This document shows, piece after piece, positions 5,620-13,030 of a stretch of DNA of 13,057 bases (the stretch's first letter is position 1; every line of letters starts with the position of its first letter). Location of the stretch: contig QNZV01000163.1 of the NCBI GenBank assembly GCA_003978395.1, positions 1 to 13,057 of the forward strand, in the 5' to 3' direction. The DNA is from Sulfurovum sp. (lineage in GTDB: Bacteria; Campylobacterota; Campylobacteria; Campylobacterales; Sulfurovaceae). Both the position numbers and the translations under genes were made by a program. The notes below the pieces were generated by a model. It had not been told where the DNA came from and searched no databases. It saw only the letters and a list, made by a program, of their open reading frames with translations.

Positions 5620-5643
5620 TCAATAGATTTTATAATCTATTGA
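5620..5643. terminator. Hairpin between convergent thioredoxin-like and amidase genes
   Basis: TCAATAGATT (5620-5629) and AATCTATTGA (5634-5643) form a perfect 10-bp stem with a TTAT loop. It starts 8 bases after the thioredoxin-like stop and overlaps the amidase stop codon at 5637-5639. The position between converging genes favours a bidirectional terminator, but neither strand has a clear U-tract after the stem, so it may instead protect RNA 3' ends. Its arms carry the same heptamer as the upstream leader. Confidence 0.5.
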
Positions 5644-6848
5644 TGACTCAAATACCTATCAATCCCCTCCGATATTCCTTTGGCTAATAGACTCTTATAA
5701 CGATTATTCATCAGATTATCTCCCTCTTCTGGGTGAGTTATGTAACCTGTTTCCACAAGAATAGCAGGCATTTGAGCTCCTACAAGTACCCAAAAATTGG
5801 CAGGTTTTACACCTCCATTTTCTACATGCCCAAATGAGCTACGTACATTAGAGAGCATTTTATAGCTTACGTCCAATCCTAGCTTATGTGATTCAATAAT
5901 TTTAGTATCACTAATCAATGAAAGATAAGCATTTTTAGTATAAAAATCTTTACCTTCAAACATAACAGCATTCTCTTTTGCAGCTGCTTTTTTAGCACGC
6001 TCTGTTTTTGCAGGAGAGAGATAGTAAACCTCAATACCTTTAAAAACATTTTGAAGCTTTTTATTGGGAGCTGCATTTGCATGAATAGAGACAAAAATAT
6101 CTGCTCTCTTTTGATTCGCAAACTTTGTTCGTTTAGGTAATTTTACAAAACTGTCATCATCACGAGTCATATAGACAGTGTAGCCTTTATTTTCTAACCT
6201 CTTTTTCAATTTTAATGCTATAGAGAGAACAACTTTTTTCTCTTTTTTATCTCCACAACAACTAGCACCTGTATCTTTTCCACCATGACCTGCATCAATC
6301 ACTATAATATTACGACTATTGATTAAATGATTAACAGTTCTATCTTTGGGAATAGGTATCATCTCAACAGGAGTTGTTGCATCTTCTCTCTTTATAATAG
6401 TCATTTCTACGGGACTTTTTTTTAGAGTTTCTACAGGCTTCTCATTAAAGAATGTCGAACGCTTACCATAAATCAAAGGTATCGCCAAGACATTCCCTTT
6501 AAATTGATGTTTATCTAAATCCTTTTGCTTAGAGCGAATAACCAAACGTAAAACAGTAGGCGAGTTTTGTCCCAACCTAAAGGATTCAATCGTTCTAAAC
6601 GTATGATGAGAGACTCCCCTATCTTCTAAAAGTATCCCACCATGAATATCATAGACATATTTAGTTGAACCATCGGGTTGAGGTAATTTAAAATAAGTAA
6701 CTTTTTCGATATTTGACTCAAAATAGAGTTTTAATTCTCCTAAACTAATTCTACTCTTTACAAAGTTGTTTGCAAAAAGAGAATTGGTAAAGGATAAATT
6801 TATAAAAAATAGTATTAAAAATAGTTGTTTAAGAATTGTTTTCTCCAT
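5637..6848 (-). CDS. N-acetylmuramoyl-L-alanine amidase (AmiA/B/C family, amidase_3)
   Basis: This 403-residue exported protein has a signal peptide (about 1-26, ending SLFA), an N-terminal beta-rich region (about 30-130) that may be an AMIN-like targeting domain, and a linker. The C-terminal zinc amidase_3 domain spans about 181-400. Zinc ligands and catalytic residues are visible: His188 (DAGHGG), Glu203 (in KKEKK), His256 (SIHANA) and Glu366 (VETGYI). Such enzymes cut the bond between muramic acid and the stem peptide, chiefly to separate daughter cells. An adjacent cysteine pair (197-198) between the first histidine and Glu203 is unusual for the family. It is the last gene of the pyrH operon, and its start overlaps the end of fabX by 20 bases, which implies translational coupling. 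The ribosome site is weak. The AMIN assignment is tentative; the amidase call is not. Confidence 0.92.
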   Translation of the reverse strand: MEKTILKQLFLILFFINLSFTNSLFANNFVKSRISLGELKLYFESNIEKVTYFKLPQPDGSTKYVYDIHGGILLEDRGVSHHTFRTIESFRLGQNSPTVLRLVIRSKQKDLDKHQFKGNVLAIPLIYGKRSTFFNEKPVETLKKSPVEMTIIKREDATTPVEMIPIPKDRTVNHLINSRNIIVIDAGHGGKDTGASCCGDKKEKKVVLSIALKLKKRLENKGYTVYMTRDDDSFVKLPKRTKFANQKRADIFVSIHANAAPNKKLQNVFKGIEVYYLSPAKTERAKKAAAKENAVMFEGKDFYTKNAYLSLISDTKIIESHKLGLDVSYKMLSNVRSSFGHVENGGVKPANFWVLVGAQMPAILVETGYITHPEEGDNLMNNRYKSLLAKGISEGIDRYLSHQ

Positions 6849-7929
6849 TCATTAACTTGTCAATAAGCTCTTTAACCGTTATAATCTCTTTTAGTTTATA
6901 ACCATTAGCACCTGTAAAGAAGAGTCCACTCTCTTTAATTCCATCATACGCATCACTAAGTCTATCTGCGATACAATAACCAACTATTTTAGCCTCAACT
7001 CCACGATTACATGGTGCAACACAATTTGAGATACAGGCAACTTTAGGTGCTGTTCCAGCTTCAATATTCGCGTGAAGTTGAGATTTAACACCACGAGCAG
7101 GATAACCAACAGGAGATTTGAATAATTTAATATCCTCTTCCCCTGCTTCAATAATTATCTCTTTCATCACTTGACTTGCATCACATTCAATAGTACCAAT
7201 AAATCGTGTACCCATTTGTACAGCATCAGCACCCAAATCTAACATTTTTTGAATATCACCATGGTCCCAAACACCCCCTGCAGCAATAATGGGCATAGAA
7301 CCCCAGTTTTTTGCCTCTTCTACTACAGGAGGTAAGATTACTTCTAGTTGATTTTCAGGTTTAAAACAATCATCATATTTGAAACCTTGGTGTCCACCAG
7401 AAAGAGGTCCTTCTACAATAACAGCATCAGGCAATCGGTTATGTGTCTTTTTCCAACGTCTACATAAGATTCTAAGTGCTTTAGCTGTAGAAACAATAGG
7501 GATTAAGGCAACATCAGGATAATCTTTTGCTGCTTCTGGCATGGTCAAAGGAAGCCCTGCTCCTGTAATAATCATATCAGCACCTGCTTCACAAGCATCA
7601 ACAACTGTTTGATTGTAACCACTCTGTGCATAGAGAACATTACATGCCAATGGTCTCTCTCCACATATTTTTCTTGCATTTTCAAAAATATTGATTAACG
7701 CATCTCTTGAATAAAAATTCAACTCTGTATGAGGTCTATTTTTGACTGTTTTCTTAGAAAATTCTCTCTTTTTATATACACCTGTACCAACAGCTGAAAT
7801 AACACCTAGCCCTCCATTAAGACTCACTGTTCCTGCCAACTGGTCCCATGAAATACCAACACCCATTCCACCTTGGATAATGGGTTTTTCTATGGTATGT
7901 TTTCCAATTTTAAAAGATTTAAATGACAC
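6829..7929 (-). CDS. fabX: FabX-type decanoyl-ACP dehydrogenase/isomerase (nitronate monooxygenase superfamily)
   Basis: This 366-residue FMN protein has the NMO/FabK-type TIM barrel: IIQGGMGVGIS near the N-terminus, EGPLSGGHQGF with the likely catalytic His180, and the phosphate-binding IIAAGG (214-219) and GADAVQMGTRF segments. What separates it from FabK and ordinary nitronate monooxygenases is the late cysteine cluster C299-x3-C303-x3-C307 plus C319 (in CISNCVAPCN and GYCIADRL). That matches the [4Fe-4S] site of Helicobacter pylori FabX as I recall it. FabX oxidises and isomerises decanoyl-ACP, giving the cis-3 intermediate for unsaturated fatty acids, and so replaces FabA/FabB-type desaturation. 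The start is GTG, overlapping the tyrS stop by one base (TAGTG), with AAAGG just upstream, so its translation is coupled to tyrS. A FabK-like enoyl reductase or a nitronate monooxygenase is the less likely alternative. Confidence 0.8.
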   Translation of the reverse strand: MSFKSFKIGKHTIEKPIIQGGMGVGISWDQLAGTVSLNGGLGVISAVGTGVYKKREFSKKTVKNRPHTELNFYSRDALINIFENARKICGERPLACNVLYAQSGYNQTVVDACEAGADMIITGAGLPLTMPEAAKDYPDVALIPIVSTAKALRILCRRWKKTHNRLPDAVIVEGPLSGGHQGFKYDDCFKPENQLEVILPPVVEEAKNWGSMPIIAAGGVWDHGDIQKMLDLGADAVQMGTRFIGTIECDASQVMKEIIIEAGEEDIKLFKSPVGYPARGVKSQLHANIEAGTAPKVACISNCVAPCNRGVEAKIVGYCIADRLSDAYDGIKESGLFFTGANGYKLKEIITVKELIDKLMNGENNS

Positions 7930-9140
7930 TACTTTACCTTTACTTTTGCAAATTTTCGTTTTCCTACTTGTAGAATATACTCGCCAGAGCTTAAATTCAT
8001 CTTTTCATCTGAGATTTTCTCTTGGTCTATACGTACAGCACCTTGTTTAATATCACGCCGTGCCTGTGAACTTGATGGTTCAAGACCAGCATCTTGAAGT
8101 ACTTTACAAATCCAAATGTCTGATTCAAATTCAAATTCAGGTATATCAGTAGGTAGTTTATTTGATTTAAAAACGTTATCAAATTCACTCTTAGCCATAG
8201 TAGCAGACTCTTCATTATAAAATCTAGTAGTTAGCTCTAAAGCCAAATTTTCTTTTACAATTTTTGGATGCAAGGTTCTATCTGCTACATTTTCCCTCAT
8301 TTGAGCTATCTCTTCTAGTGTTTTATCACTCAAAAGTTCATAATAACGCCACATAAGCTCATCAGAGATAGAGAGTATTTTCCCATAAATATCTTTTGGT
8401 TTTTCAGTAATACCAATGTAGTTATTCAATGATTTACTCATCTTTTGAACCCCATCAAGTCCCTCTAATATAGGCATCATAAGCACGGCTTGTTCTTTTC
8501 CTACATTGTAAGTTCGTTGAAGATGTCGTCCCATAAGAAGATTAAACTTTTGGTCTGTTCCACCTATCTCAATATCTGATTTTAACTCAACAGAATCATA
8601 ACCTTGAAGTAGAGGATAGATAAACTCTGAAATAGAGATACTTTGCCCCGATTTATAACGTTTTTCAAAATCATCACGCTCTAACATACGTGCCACATTA
8701 AATGTGGTTGTTAATGATACCATACCCGTTGCACCCAATGCTTCAAGCCATGTTGAGTTGAACACAATATCCGTTTTTTCTCTATCTAAAATGATAAATG
8801 CTTGGTCTTGATATGTTTGTGCATTTGCCATAATGGTATCACGGTCAAGCACTTTTCTAGTTTCACTCTTACCTGTTGGGTCTCCAATAGTTGCTGTGAA
8901 ATCTCCTACCAAAAGTTGGACTCTAGCACCATGACCTTGAAATACTTTTAACTTCTGCATCAAAACCGTATGCCCTATATGAAGGTCAGCTCCCGTTGGG
9001 TCAAATCCTGCTTTTACAGTATAAGTCTCCCCTGTCTCATAAAATTTTGTTACCAGTTTTTCAATACGCTCCATATCAATAATTTCAGCAGTTCCCCTAC
9101 TAATCTCATCTAGTGCTATCTTTATTTTTTCTTTCGACAT
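7929..9140 (-). CDS. tyrS: Tyrosyl-tRNA synthetase
   Basis: This 403-residue class I synthetase charges tRNA-Tyr in the cytoplasm. It has HIGH intact at residues 54-57 (LHIGHTV), the tyrosine-pocket region GYDSVELKSDIEIGGTDQKFN around 180-200, the KMSKS loop at 233-237, and a C-terminal S4 RNA-binding domain (about 345-400). Exact HIGH and KMSKS plus GGTDQ fit the TyrZ-like subgroup rather than the E. coli type. A strong AGAGGGAAAG ribosome site directly precedes the ATG, 16 bases after the rsh stop. The gene ends in TAG shared with the GTG start of fabX. I see no T-box or other tRNA-sensing leader, so expression probably follows the operon promoter ahead of pyrH. Confidence 0.97.
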   Translation of the reverse strand: MSKEKIKIALDEISRGTAEIIDMERIEKLVTKFYETGETYTVKAGFDPTGADLHIGHTVLMQKLKVFQGHGARVQLLVGDFTATIGDPTGKSETRKVLDRDTIMANAQTYQDQAFIILDREKTDIVFNSTWLEALGATGMVSLTTTFNVARMLERDDFEKRYKSGQSISISEFIYPLLQGYDSVELKSDIEIGGTDQKFNLLMGRHLQRTYNVGKEQAVLMMPILEGLDGVQKMSKSLNNYIGITEKPKDIYGKILSISDELMWRYYELLSDKTLEEIAQMRENVADRTLHPKIVKENLALELTTRFYNEESATMAKSEFDNVFKSNKLPTDIPEFEFESDIWICKVLQDAGLEPSSSQARRDIKQGAVRIDQEKISDEKMNLSSGEYILQVGKRKFAKVKVK

Positions 9141-9156
9141 TCTTTCCCTCTATTTT

Positions 9157-11295
9157 TTATTTTCTATATGCATCATTCAATGAAATCATCTCAATGAGTT
9201 TTAATTTTTTACTTAATTTTTCTTGAAGTCTCTTAGAGTTTTGCTCTTTAGTCTCAACCTCAAGCTTACAAAATTCTGCACTTTCAGAGCTTTTAATACC
9301 CAGTTCTATACTTACAACATTCAAATCTAAATTCGCTAATTTATGTAAAAGTTCAGCCAATATTCCTTGACGATTTTGTAAAGATATAATCAGACGGTAA
9401 CGTGATGTTTTTTCATTAACCCATGTTACAAAAACCATTGGAGTATTGGCTTTCATTAGTTTATATGCCTCTTGACAAAACTTATGATGAATTACTACTT
9501 TATCATCTTCTACAAAAGCAACAATTTCATCTCCCATTTTAGGGTGGCAACAGTAGTCAAACTCTACTTTTTCTACCTCTTTATTGGAGATAAACCTAAA
9601 ATTTTCATCAATACTCTCAGTAGGATAGGTAAAATCCTCTGAAATTTCTGGTAATTTTTCAAGAAATTTGTTTAATACATCTTTATAAATCTCTCTATTA
9701 GAAGTCATCTTATAAGCATTATCTTTTAGTGTACAGCTATCAAACATATCTACAATCATTTCTCTATCTACTTTTGTTAAAAAGGTCAATATATTAATGG
9801 CAGATAGATGGTTACACTCTTTTAATTTATTACGACAGGCACTCTTGATACCATCTTTTGCACGTGAAGTTTTAACAGCATCTAGCCAAGAGCAATGAAC
9901 TTTTGCATTTTTATCCGTTGAGATACGAACAATATCCCCATTTTTTAATGTTGTTAAAAGTGATGATTTTACTTTATTAACCAAAGAGGAGACAGCTTTA
10001 TTCCCAATTTCAGAGTGAACAGCATATGCAAAGTCCAATACTACAGAGTCACGTGGCAGAGTATAGTGGTCTCCAGCAGGAGAAAAGAGAGAAATATCAT
10101 CTGAAAATAGGTCTCCTTTAGCTAAAGAGTAAAACTCTTCAACAGAATCATTTTGATACTGTAATCCCTCTAACCACTCCAAATTAACTCTCTTAGCCTC
10201 TGTACGTCCATCTTTATATCGCCAATGAGCAGCAATTCCATACTCAGCTGTTTTATGCATATCAAAAGTTCTAATTTGAGCTTCAACAATACCATCATCA
10301 TCAAACAGTGTTGTATGAATTGTACTATAACCATTCTCTTTGGGCAAAGTAATATAATCTTTAAAGCGTGAAATAATTGGTTTGTAATTTAAGTGTAACG
10401 AGCCAAGAACTTTGTAACAATCAATATCATCATTAACCAAAATACGAATAGCAATTAAATCCAAAATTTCATCAATTCCAATCCCTTTTCTTTGCATTTT
10501 CTGATACATTGAGTAGTAGTGTTTTACTCGACCAAAAACTTCAAACGAATCCTCTTTAAAACCATTTTTCTTCATTAAATCATTAATATTTACAATAAAA
10601 GAGTTAAGTTTTAATTGAAGATTCTGACTATTATCTTGAATATAAGAGTCAATCATATTGTAAGCATCAGGGTAAATATAGTAAAAACTTAAATCTTCTA
10701 AACGATTTTTTAACTGTGAAATACCCAGACGATGAGCAATAGGAGCATATACCACCATGGTCTCTTCTGCAATACGTAACTGTTTAGTCTCGGATAAAGC
10801 GTTTAATGTAGTCATATTATGAAGTCTATCACAAAGCTTGACCACCAAAATACGTACATCTTTAATTGAAGAGAGCAACATTTCTCTAAATGTTAATGCT
10901 GACGTTATTAATTTTTCATTAGAAGAGGAAGAGAGTAACTTTTCATCTCTAATTACTTCAATCTTAGTTAAACCCTGAACCAAAAAAGCAACATCTTCTC
11001 CAAAAATTTGATTAATCTCTTCAATAGTATATTCAGTATCTTCAACAACATCATGCAAAAGTGCCGAAATAATCATTGTCTCATCACTAGAGATTAATGC
11101 TGTAATTGATGCTACTAAGATAGGATGAATAATATAAGGCTCACCACTTTTACGTGTCTGTGTAATGTGTGCTTTTTTTGCTAGTGTTAAAGCTGTAGTG
11201 AAGAGTGAAGAGTAAGTTGGATGATACTCAAAAAGAAGCTTCTCAGCCTCCTCTATAGTTATAATGCCCTGTGCTTTTTTTAATAAAGCCTCCAA
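9157..11295 (-). CDS. spoT: Bifunctional (p)ppGpp synthetase/hydrolase (Rel/SpoT)
   Basis: This 712-residue long RSH protein is probably the only large alarmone enzyme of the cell. The N-terminal HD hydrolase domain has His57, His81-Asp82, Glu85-Asp86 and Asp156 (KLCDRLHN). The synthetase domain carries Asp279 (LDLIAIR), GYSTIHT (322-328) and Glu338 in the EAQIRT motif. A TGS domain (about 402-462) follows, then a CCHP zinc-finger-like element near 582-585, and an ACT domain (about 632-709). With intact active sites in both halves it should make and degrade (p)ppGpp during starvation. The start is TTG at 11293-11295. I chose it because GAGGTG lies 8 bases upstream, and no ATG occurs until beyond the start of the conserved helical region. 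It follows rpoZ by 5 bases. The omega subunit is part of a known (p)ppGpp site on RNA polymerase in other proteobacteria, so their co-expression is sensible. Confidence 0.95.
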   Translation of the reverse strand: MEALLKKAQGIITIEEAEKLLFEYHPTYSSLFTTALTLAKKAHITQTRKSGEPYIIHPILVASITALISSDETMIISALLHDVVEDTEYTIEEINQIFGEDVAFLVQGLTKIEVIRDEKLLSSSSNEKLITSALTFREMLLSSIKDVRILVVKLCDRLHNMTTLNALSETKQLRIAEETMVVYAPIAHRLGISQLKNRLEDLSFYYIYPDAYNMIDSYIQDNSQNLQLKLNSFIVNINDLMKKNGFKEDSFEVFGRVKHYYSMYQKMQRKGIGIDEILDLIAIRILVNDDIDCYKVLGSLHLNYKPIISRFKDYITLPKENGYSTIHTTLFDDDGIVEAQIRTFDMHKTAEYGIAAHWRYKDGRTEAKRVNLEWLEGLQYQNDSVEEFYSLAKGDLFSDDISLFSPAGDHYTLPRDSVVLDFAYAVHSEIGNKAVSSLVNKVKSSLLTTLKNGDIVRISTDKNAKVHCSWLDAVKTSRAKDGIKSACRNKLKECNHLSAINILTFLTKVDREMIVDMFDSCTLKDNAYKMTSNREIYKDVLNKFLEKLPEISEDFTYPTESIDENFRFISNKEVEKVEFDYCCHPKMGDEIVAFVEDDKVVIHHKFCQEAYKLMKANTPMVFVTWVNEKTSRYRLIISLQNRQGILAELLHKLANLDLNVVSIELGIKSSESAEFCKLEVETKEQNSKRLQEKLSKKLKLIEMISLNDAYRK

Positions 11296-11309
11296 AGTAT
11301 TTACACCTC
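11293..11309 (-). promoter_or_regulatory. Ribosome site fixing a TTG start for the Rel/SpoT gene
   Basis: GAGGTG (RC of 11304-11309) is formed by the last codons of rpoZ. It ends 8 bases before TTG at 11293-11295, with the rpoZ stop between them. The good match and spacing support TTG as the true start and suggest re-initiation by ribosomes finishing rpoZ. A TTG start usually lowers yield, which may hold this enzyme below its neighbours. Confidence 0.7.
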
Positions 11310-11507
11310 TGTACTAATGATAATTTTGCCTTCTGCAATTTCTACTAAAGCAATATCTGTAAATTTTTCAATTTTAGGGTCCATCGCAACCATAGGTGTT
11401 GCACCATTGGCAATCTCTGAAGCTCGTTTTCCTACTGATGCAGCTAGTAAATATCTATCAAAGTCAACTTTTTCTAATGCTATTGCCGTTAATTTTTCAA
11501 TTTTCAT
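11301..11507 (-). CDS. rpoZ: RNA polymerase omega subunit
   Basis: This 68-residue protein fits the short omega subunit of Campylobacterota. The N-terminal MKIEKLTAIALEKV and DRYLLAASVGKRASEIANGA segment matches the conserved omega core, in which the helix with KRA-x-EI-x-x-GA contacts the beta-prime subunit. The later KFTDIALVEIAEGKI is the second conserved piece. Omega helps assemble and stabilise RNA polymerase, and in Proteobacteria its N-terminus contributes to (p)ppGpp binding. A good AAAAGGA ribosome site lies about 9 bases before the ATG. It is 26 bases downstream of pyrH and 5 upstream of the Rel/SpoT gene, the same order as in many other proteobacteria for rpoZ-spoT. The small size makes similarity weak in general, but the context makes the call secure. 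Confidence 0.92.
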   Translation of the reverse strand: MKIEKLTAIALEKVDFDRYLLAASVGKRASEIANGATPMVAMDPKIEKFTDIALVEIAEGKIIISTEV

Positions 11508-11533
11508 CTATTTTATCCTTTTAAAATCATTAT

Positions 11534-12247
11534 TTAGTCTGAAACTACAGAACATAAATCTCTATTTCCCTGTACAATTGCCAAAAGATTGCCTTTTTCA
11601 AACATATTACAGACAATAATTGGGAGATTATTATCTTTTGCCAATGCAATTGATGTATCATCCATCACTTTAATATCATCAGACAATGCTTCATCATAGG
11701 TTAAAGTTGGTAGTTTTACTGCATCATCAAATTTATTTGGGTCTTTATCGTAAACACCATCTACTTTGGTTGCTTTGATAATACACTCTGCTTCAACTTC
11801 AGAAGCTCTCAGTGTTCCTGCTGTATCGGTAGTAAAATATGGGTTACCCGTACCACCTGCAAAAACAACTACACGTCCTTTTTCAAGGTGTCTTTTAGCA
11901 CGACGAACAATAAACGATTCACCAATCTCTTGCATATCAATAGCAGAGAGTAGCCGTGCATCCAGCCCTGCATGTTCAAATGCTTCTTGCAGAGCAATAC
12001 CATTAATACAAGTTGCTAACATTCCCATATAGTCACCAGAAGTTCTCTTGATAACGCCATCAGCTGCAGCAGAAACGCCACGTATAATATTTCCACCACC
12101 AATAACAACAGCTACTTCAATATCATTTTCAATTAACAATTTAATCTCTTCGGAAATGAAATGTAAGATTTGAGTATCAATACCATAGCCATTTTCGCCT
12201 GCTAATGCCTCGCCTGAAAACTTAACCAGTACTCTTTTTTTTACCAT
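11534..12247 (-). CDS. pyrH: Uridylate kinase (UMP kinase)
   Basis: This 237-residue bacterial-type UMP kinase phosphorylates UMP to UDP with ATP and works as a cytoplasmic hexamer. Signatures are KFSGEALAGENGYGID at the N-terminus (Lys9 and glycines of the phosphate site), GGGNIIRG at 50-57, GTGNPYFTTD at 132-141 for UMP binding, and KATKVDGVYDKDP near 158-170 for ATP binding. Length and motif order are standard for the amino-acid-kinase fold. GAGGT lies 9 bases before the ATG. It is the first gene of the six-gene operon that runs to the amidase, so its promoter in the 100-base gap to apt probably drives them all. Confidence 0.97.
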   Translation of the reverse strand: MVKKRVLVKFSGEALAGENGYGIDTQILHFISEEIKLLIENDIEVAVVIGGGNIIRGVSAAADGVIKRTSGDYMGMLATCINGIALQEAFEHAGLDARLLSAIDMQEIGESFIVRRAKRHLEKGRVVVFAGGTGNPYFTTDTAGTLRASEVEAECIIKATKVDGVYDKDPNKFDDAVKLPTLTYDEALSDDIKVMDDTSIALAKDNNLPIIVCNMFEKGNLLAIVQGNRDLCSVVSD

Positions 12248-12274
12248 AATTTATGACCTCTATTTTAAAAAAGA

Positions 12275-12280
12275 ATTTTA
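12275..12280 (-). promoter_or_regulatory. Likely -10 of the pyrH operon promoter
   Basis: TAAAAT on the minus strand would start RNA near 12268, about 21 bases before the pyrH ATG. No recognisable -35 lies 17 bases upstream. It is the best candidate in the only gap large enough to hold the operon promoter. Confidence 0.4.
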
Positions 12281-12314
12281 CCCAAATGCTCTTAAAATTG
12301 GTTTATTTTAGTTA

Positions 12315-12323
12315 TGTTATAAT
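12315..12323 (+). promoter_or_regulatory. apt promoter with a perfect extended -10
   Basis: TGTTATAAT is a consensus extended -10 (TG at 12315-12316, TATAAT at 12318-12323). RNA would begin near 12330, leaving an 18-base leader with a weak AAAGAG ribosome site. An extended -10 explains the lack of a clear -35. Confidence 0.72.
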
Positions 12324-12347
12324 AGGTAAAAAACAAAAAGAGCTAAA

Positions 12348-12890
12348 ATGATAATATTAAAAGAAGAAGATAGAGAAATCATAGAGACAAGTATTCGAAA
12401 TATTCCAGATTTTCCAAAAAAAGGTATTATATTCAAAGATATTACTACCCTATTAAATAATCCAAAAGCATTTAAGACACTAATAAATCACTTGGAAGAA
12501 CGATATAAAGAGTACAAATTAGATTATATTGCAGGTATTGATGCAAGAGGATTTATTTTTGGAGCTATTCTGGCTGACCGATTAAACATTGGTTTTGTAC
12601 CTGTTCGTAAAAAAGGAAAACTTCCCTACACTACAGTTGCTGAAAAGTATTCATTGGAGTATGGATTTGATGAAGTTGAAGTGCATATTGATGCGTTTCC
12701 AAAAGAGAATGCAAGAGTACTACTTATAGATGACCTTATAGCCACAGGTGGGACAGCAAAAGCAGCTACATCACTTATAAAAAAAGTTGGAGCAAATTGT
12801 GTTGAAGCCTGTTTTATACTAGAACTAGATTTTTTAAATGGACGTAATGGAATAGATAGTGATGTCTACTCTGTAATACATATAGACTAA
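12348..12890 (+). CDS. apt: Adenine phosphoribosyltransferase
   Basis: This 180-residue enzyme joins adenine to PRPP to make AMP in purine salvage, in the cytoplasm. The N-terminal IPDFPKKGIIFKDITTLL (19-36) is the family signature. GIDARGFIFG (63-72) and VPVRKKGKLP (84-93) form the adenine and pyrophosphate sites. VLLIDDLIATGGT (124-136) is the PRPP-binding loop, with Asp128-Asp129 and the TGGT turn intact. The length is usual (about 170-185). The ATG at 12348 follows a short leader from a strong extended -10. The gene is divergent from pyrH and is the only one in its transcript visible here. Adenine from MtnN is one plausible substrate source. Confidence 0.97.
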   Translation: MIILKEEDREIIETSIRNIPDFPKKGIIFKDITTLLNNPKAFKTLINHLEERYKEYKLDYIAGIDARGFIFGAILADRLNIGFVPVRKKGKLPYTTVAEKYSLEYGFDEVEVHIDAFPKENARVLLIDDLIATGGTAKAATSLIKKVGANCVEACFILELDFLNGRNGIDSDVYSVIHID

Positions 12891-12921
12891 AGATTATTTA
12901 AAGGGGTTATTTTTTTAATCT
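12891..12921 (+). terminator. Weak possible terminator after apt
   Basis: AGATTA (12891-12896) directly follows the apt stop and can pair with TAATCT (12916-12921). The loop is long and A/T-rich and contains a run of seven T bases at 12910-12916. There is no G-C-rich stem and no clean U-tract after the hairpin. It lies between apt and the converging tRNA gene, which is where a terminator is expected. Confidence 0.3.
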
Positions 12922-12955
12922 CTTTACAGATAAGAAAAAGAATGATTTTTGAAAG

Positions 12956-13030
12956 TGGCTCCGGATGCAGGATTCGAACCTGCGACCAAGTGATTAACAG
13001 TCACCTACTCTACCGCTGAGCTAATCCGGA
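12956..13030 (-). tRNA. tRNA-Asn (anticodon GUU)
   Basis: The 75-base minus-strand gene folds as a cloverleaf. The acceptor stem is TCCGGAT with ATCCGGA, the D arm starts GCTC, the anticodon stem is GGTGA with TCACT (one G-U pair), and the 7-base loop CTGTTAA places GTT at 12996-12998. The T arm is GCAGG with CCTGC around a TTCGAAT loop, and a G discriminator is followed by an encoded CCA at 12956-12958. Asparagine decodes AAC/AAT. T-rich sequence follows the 3' end on the minus strand. Only 27 bases remain upstream, so its promoter or a tRNA cluster may lie outside the window. Confidence 0.96.

Larger units (their letters stand above)
4872..5643. repeat. Cluster of six ATAGATT/AATCTAT heptamers around the thioredoxin-like gene
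   Basis: ATAGATT occurs at 4875-4881, 4955-4961, 5085-5091 and 5623-5629. Its complement AATCTAT occurs at 4986-4992 and 5634-5640. The first and third copies are part of an identical 10-mer, AAAATAGATT (4872-4881 and 5082-5091). Because both orientations occur, several pairs can form RNA hairpins, in the leader and after the stop codon. At this AT content fewer than one copy would be expected in a stretch this long by a rough hand estimate. No copy lies inside the coding sequence between 5105 and 5611. Confidence 0.6.

Noticed and set aside
6829..7929. Calling the NMO-family gene fabK (enoyl-ACP reductase) or a nitronate monooxygenase
   Set aside because: The conserved late cysteine cluster and the overall match to Helicobacter FabX favour FabX; FabK and ordinary nitronate monooxygenases lack this cluster.
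11317..11619. Plus-strand frame across rpoZ and the pyrH end
   Set aside because: It is antisense to two clear genes and has no ribosome site or recognisable domain.
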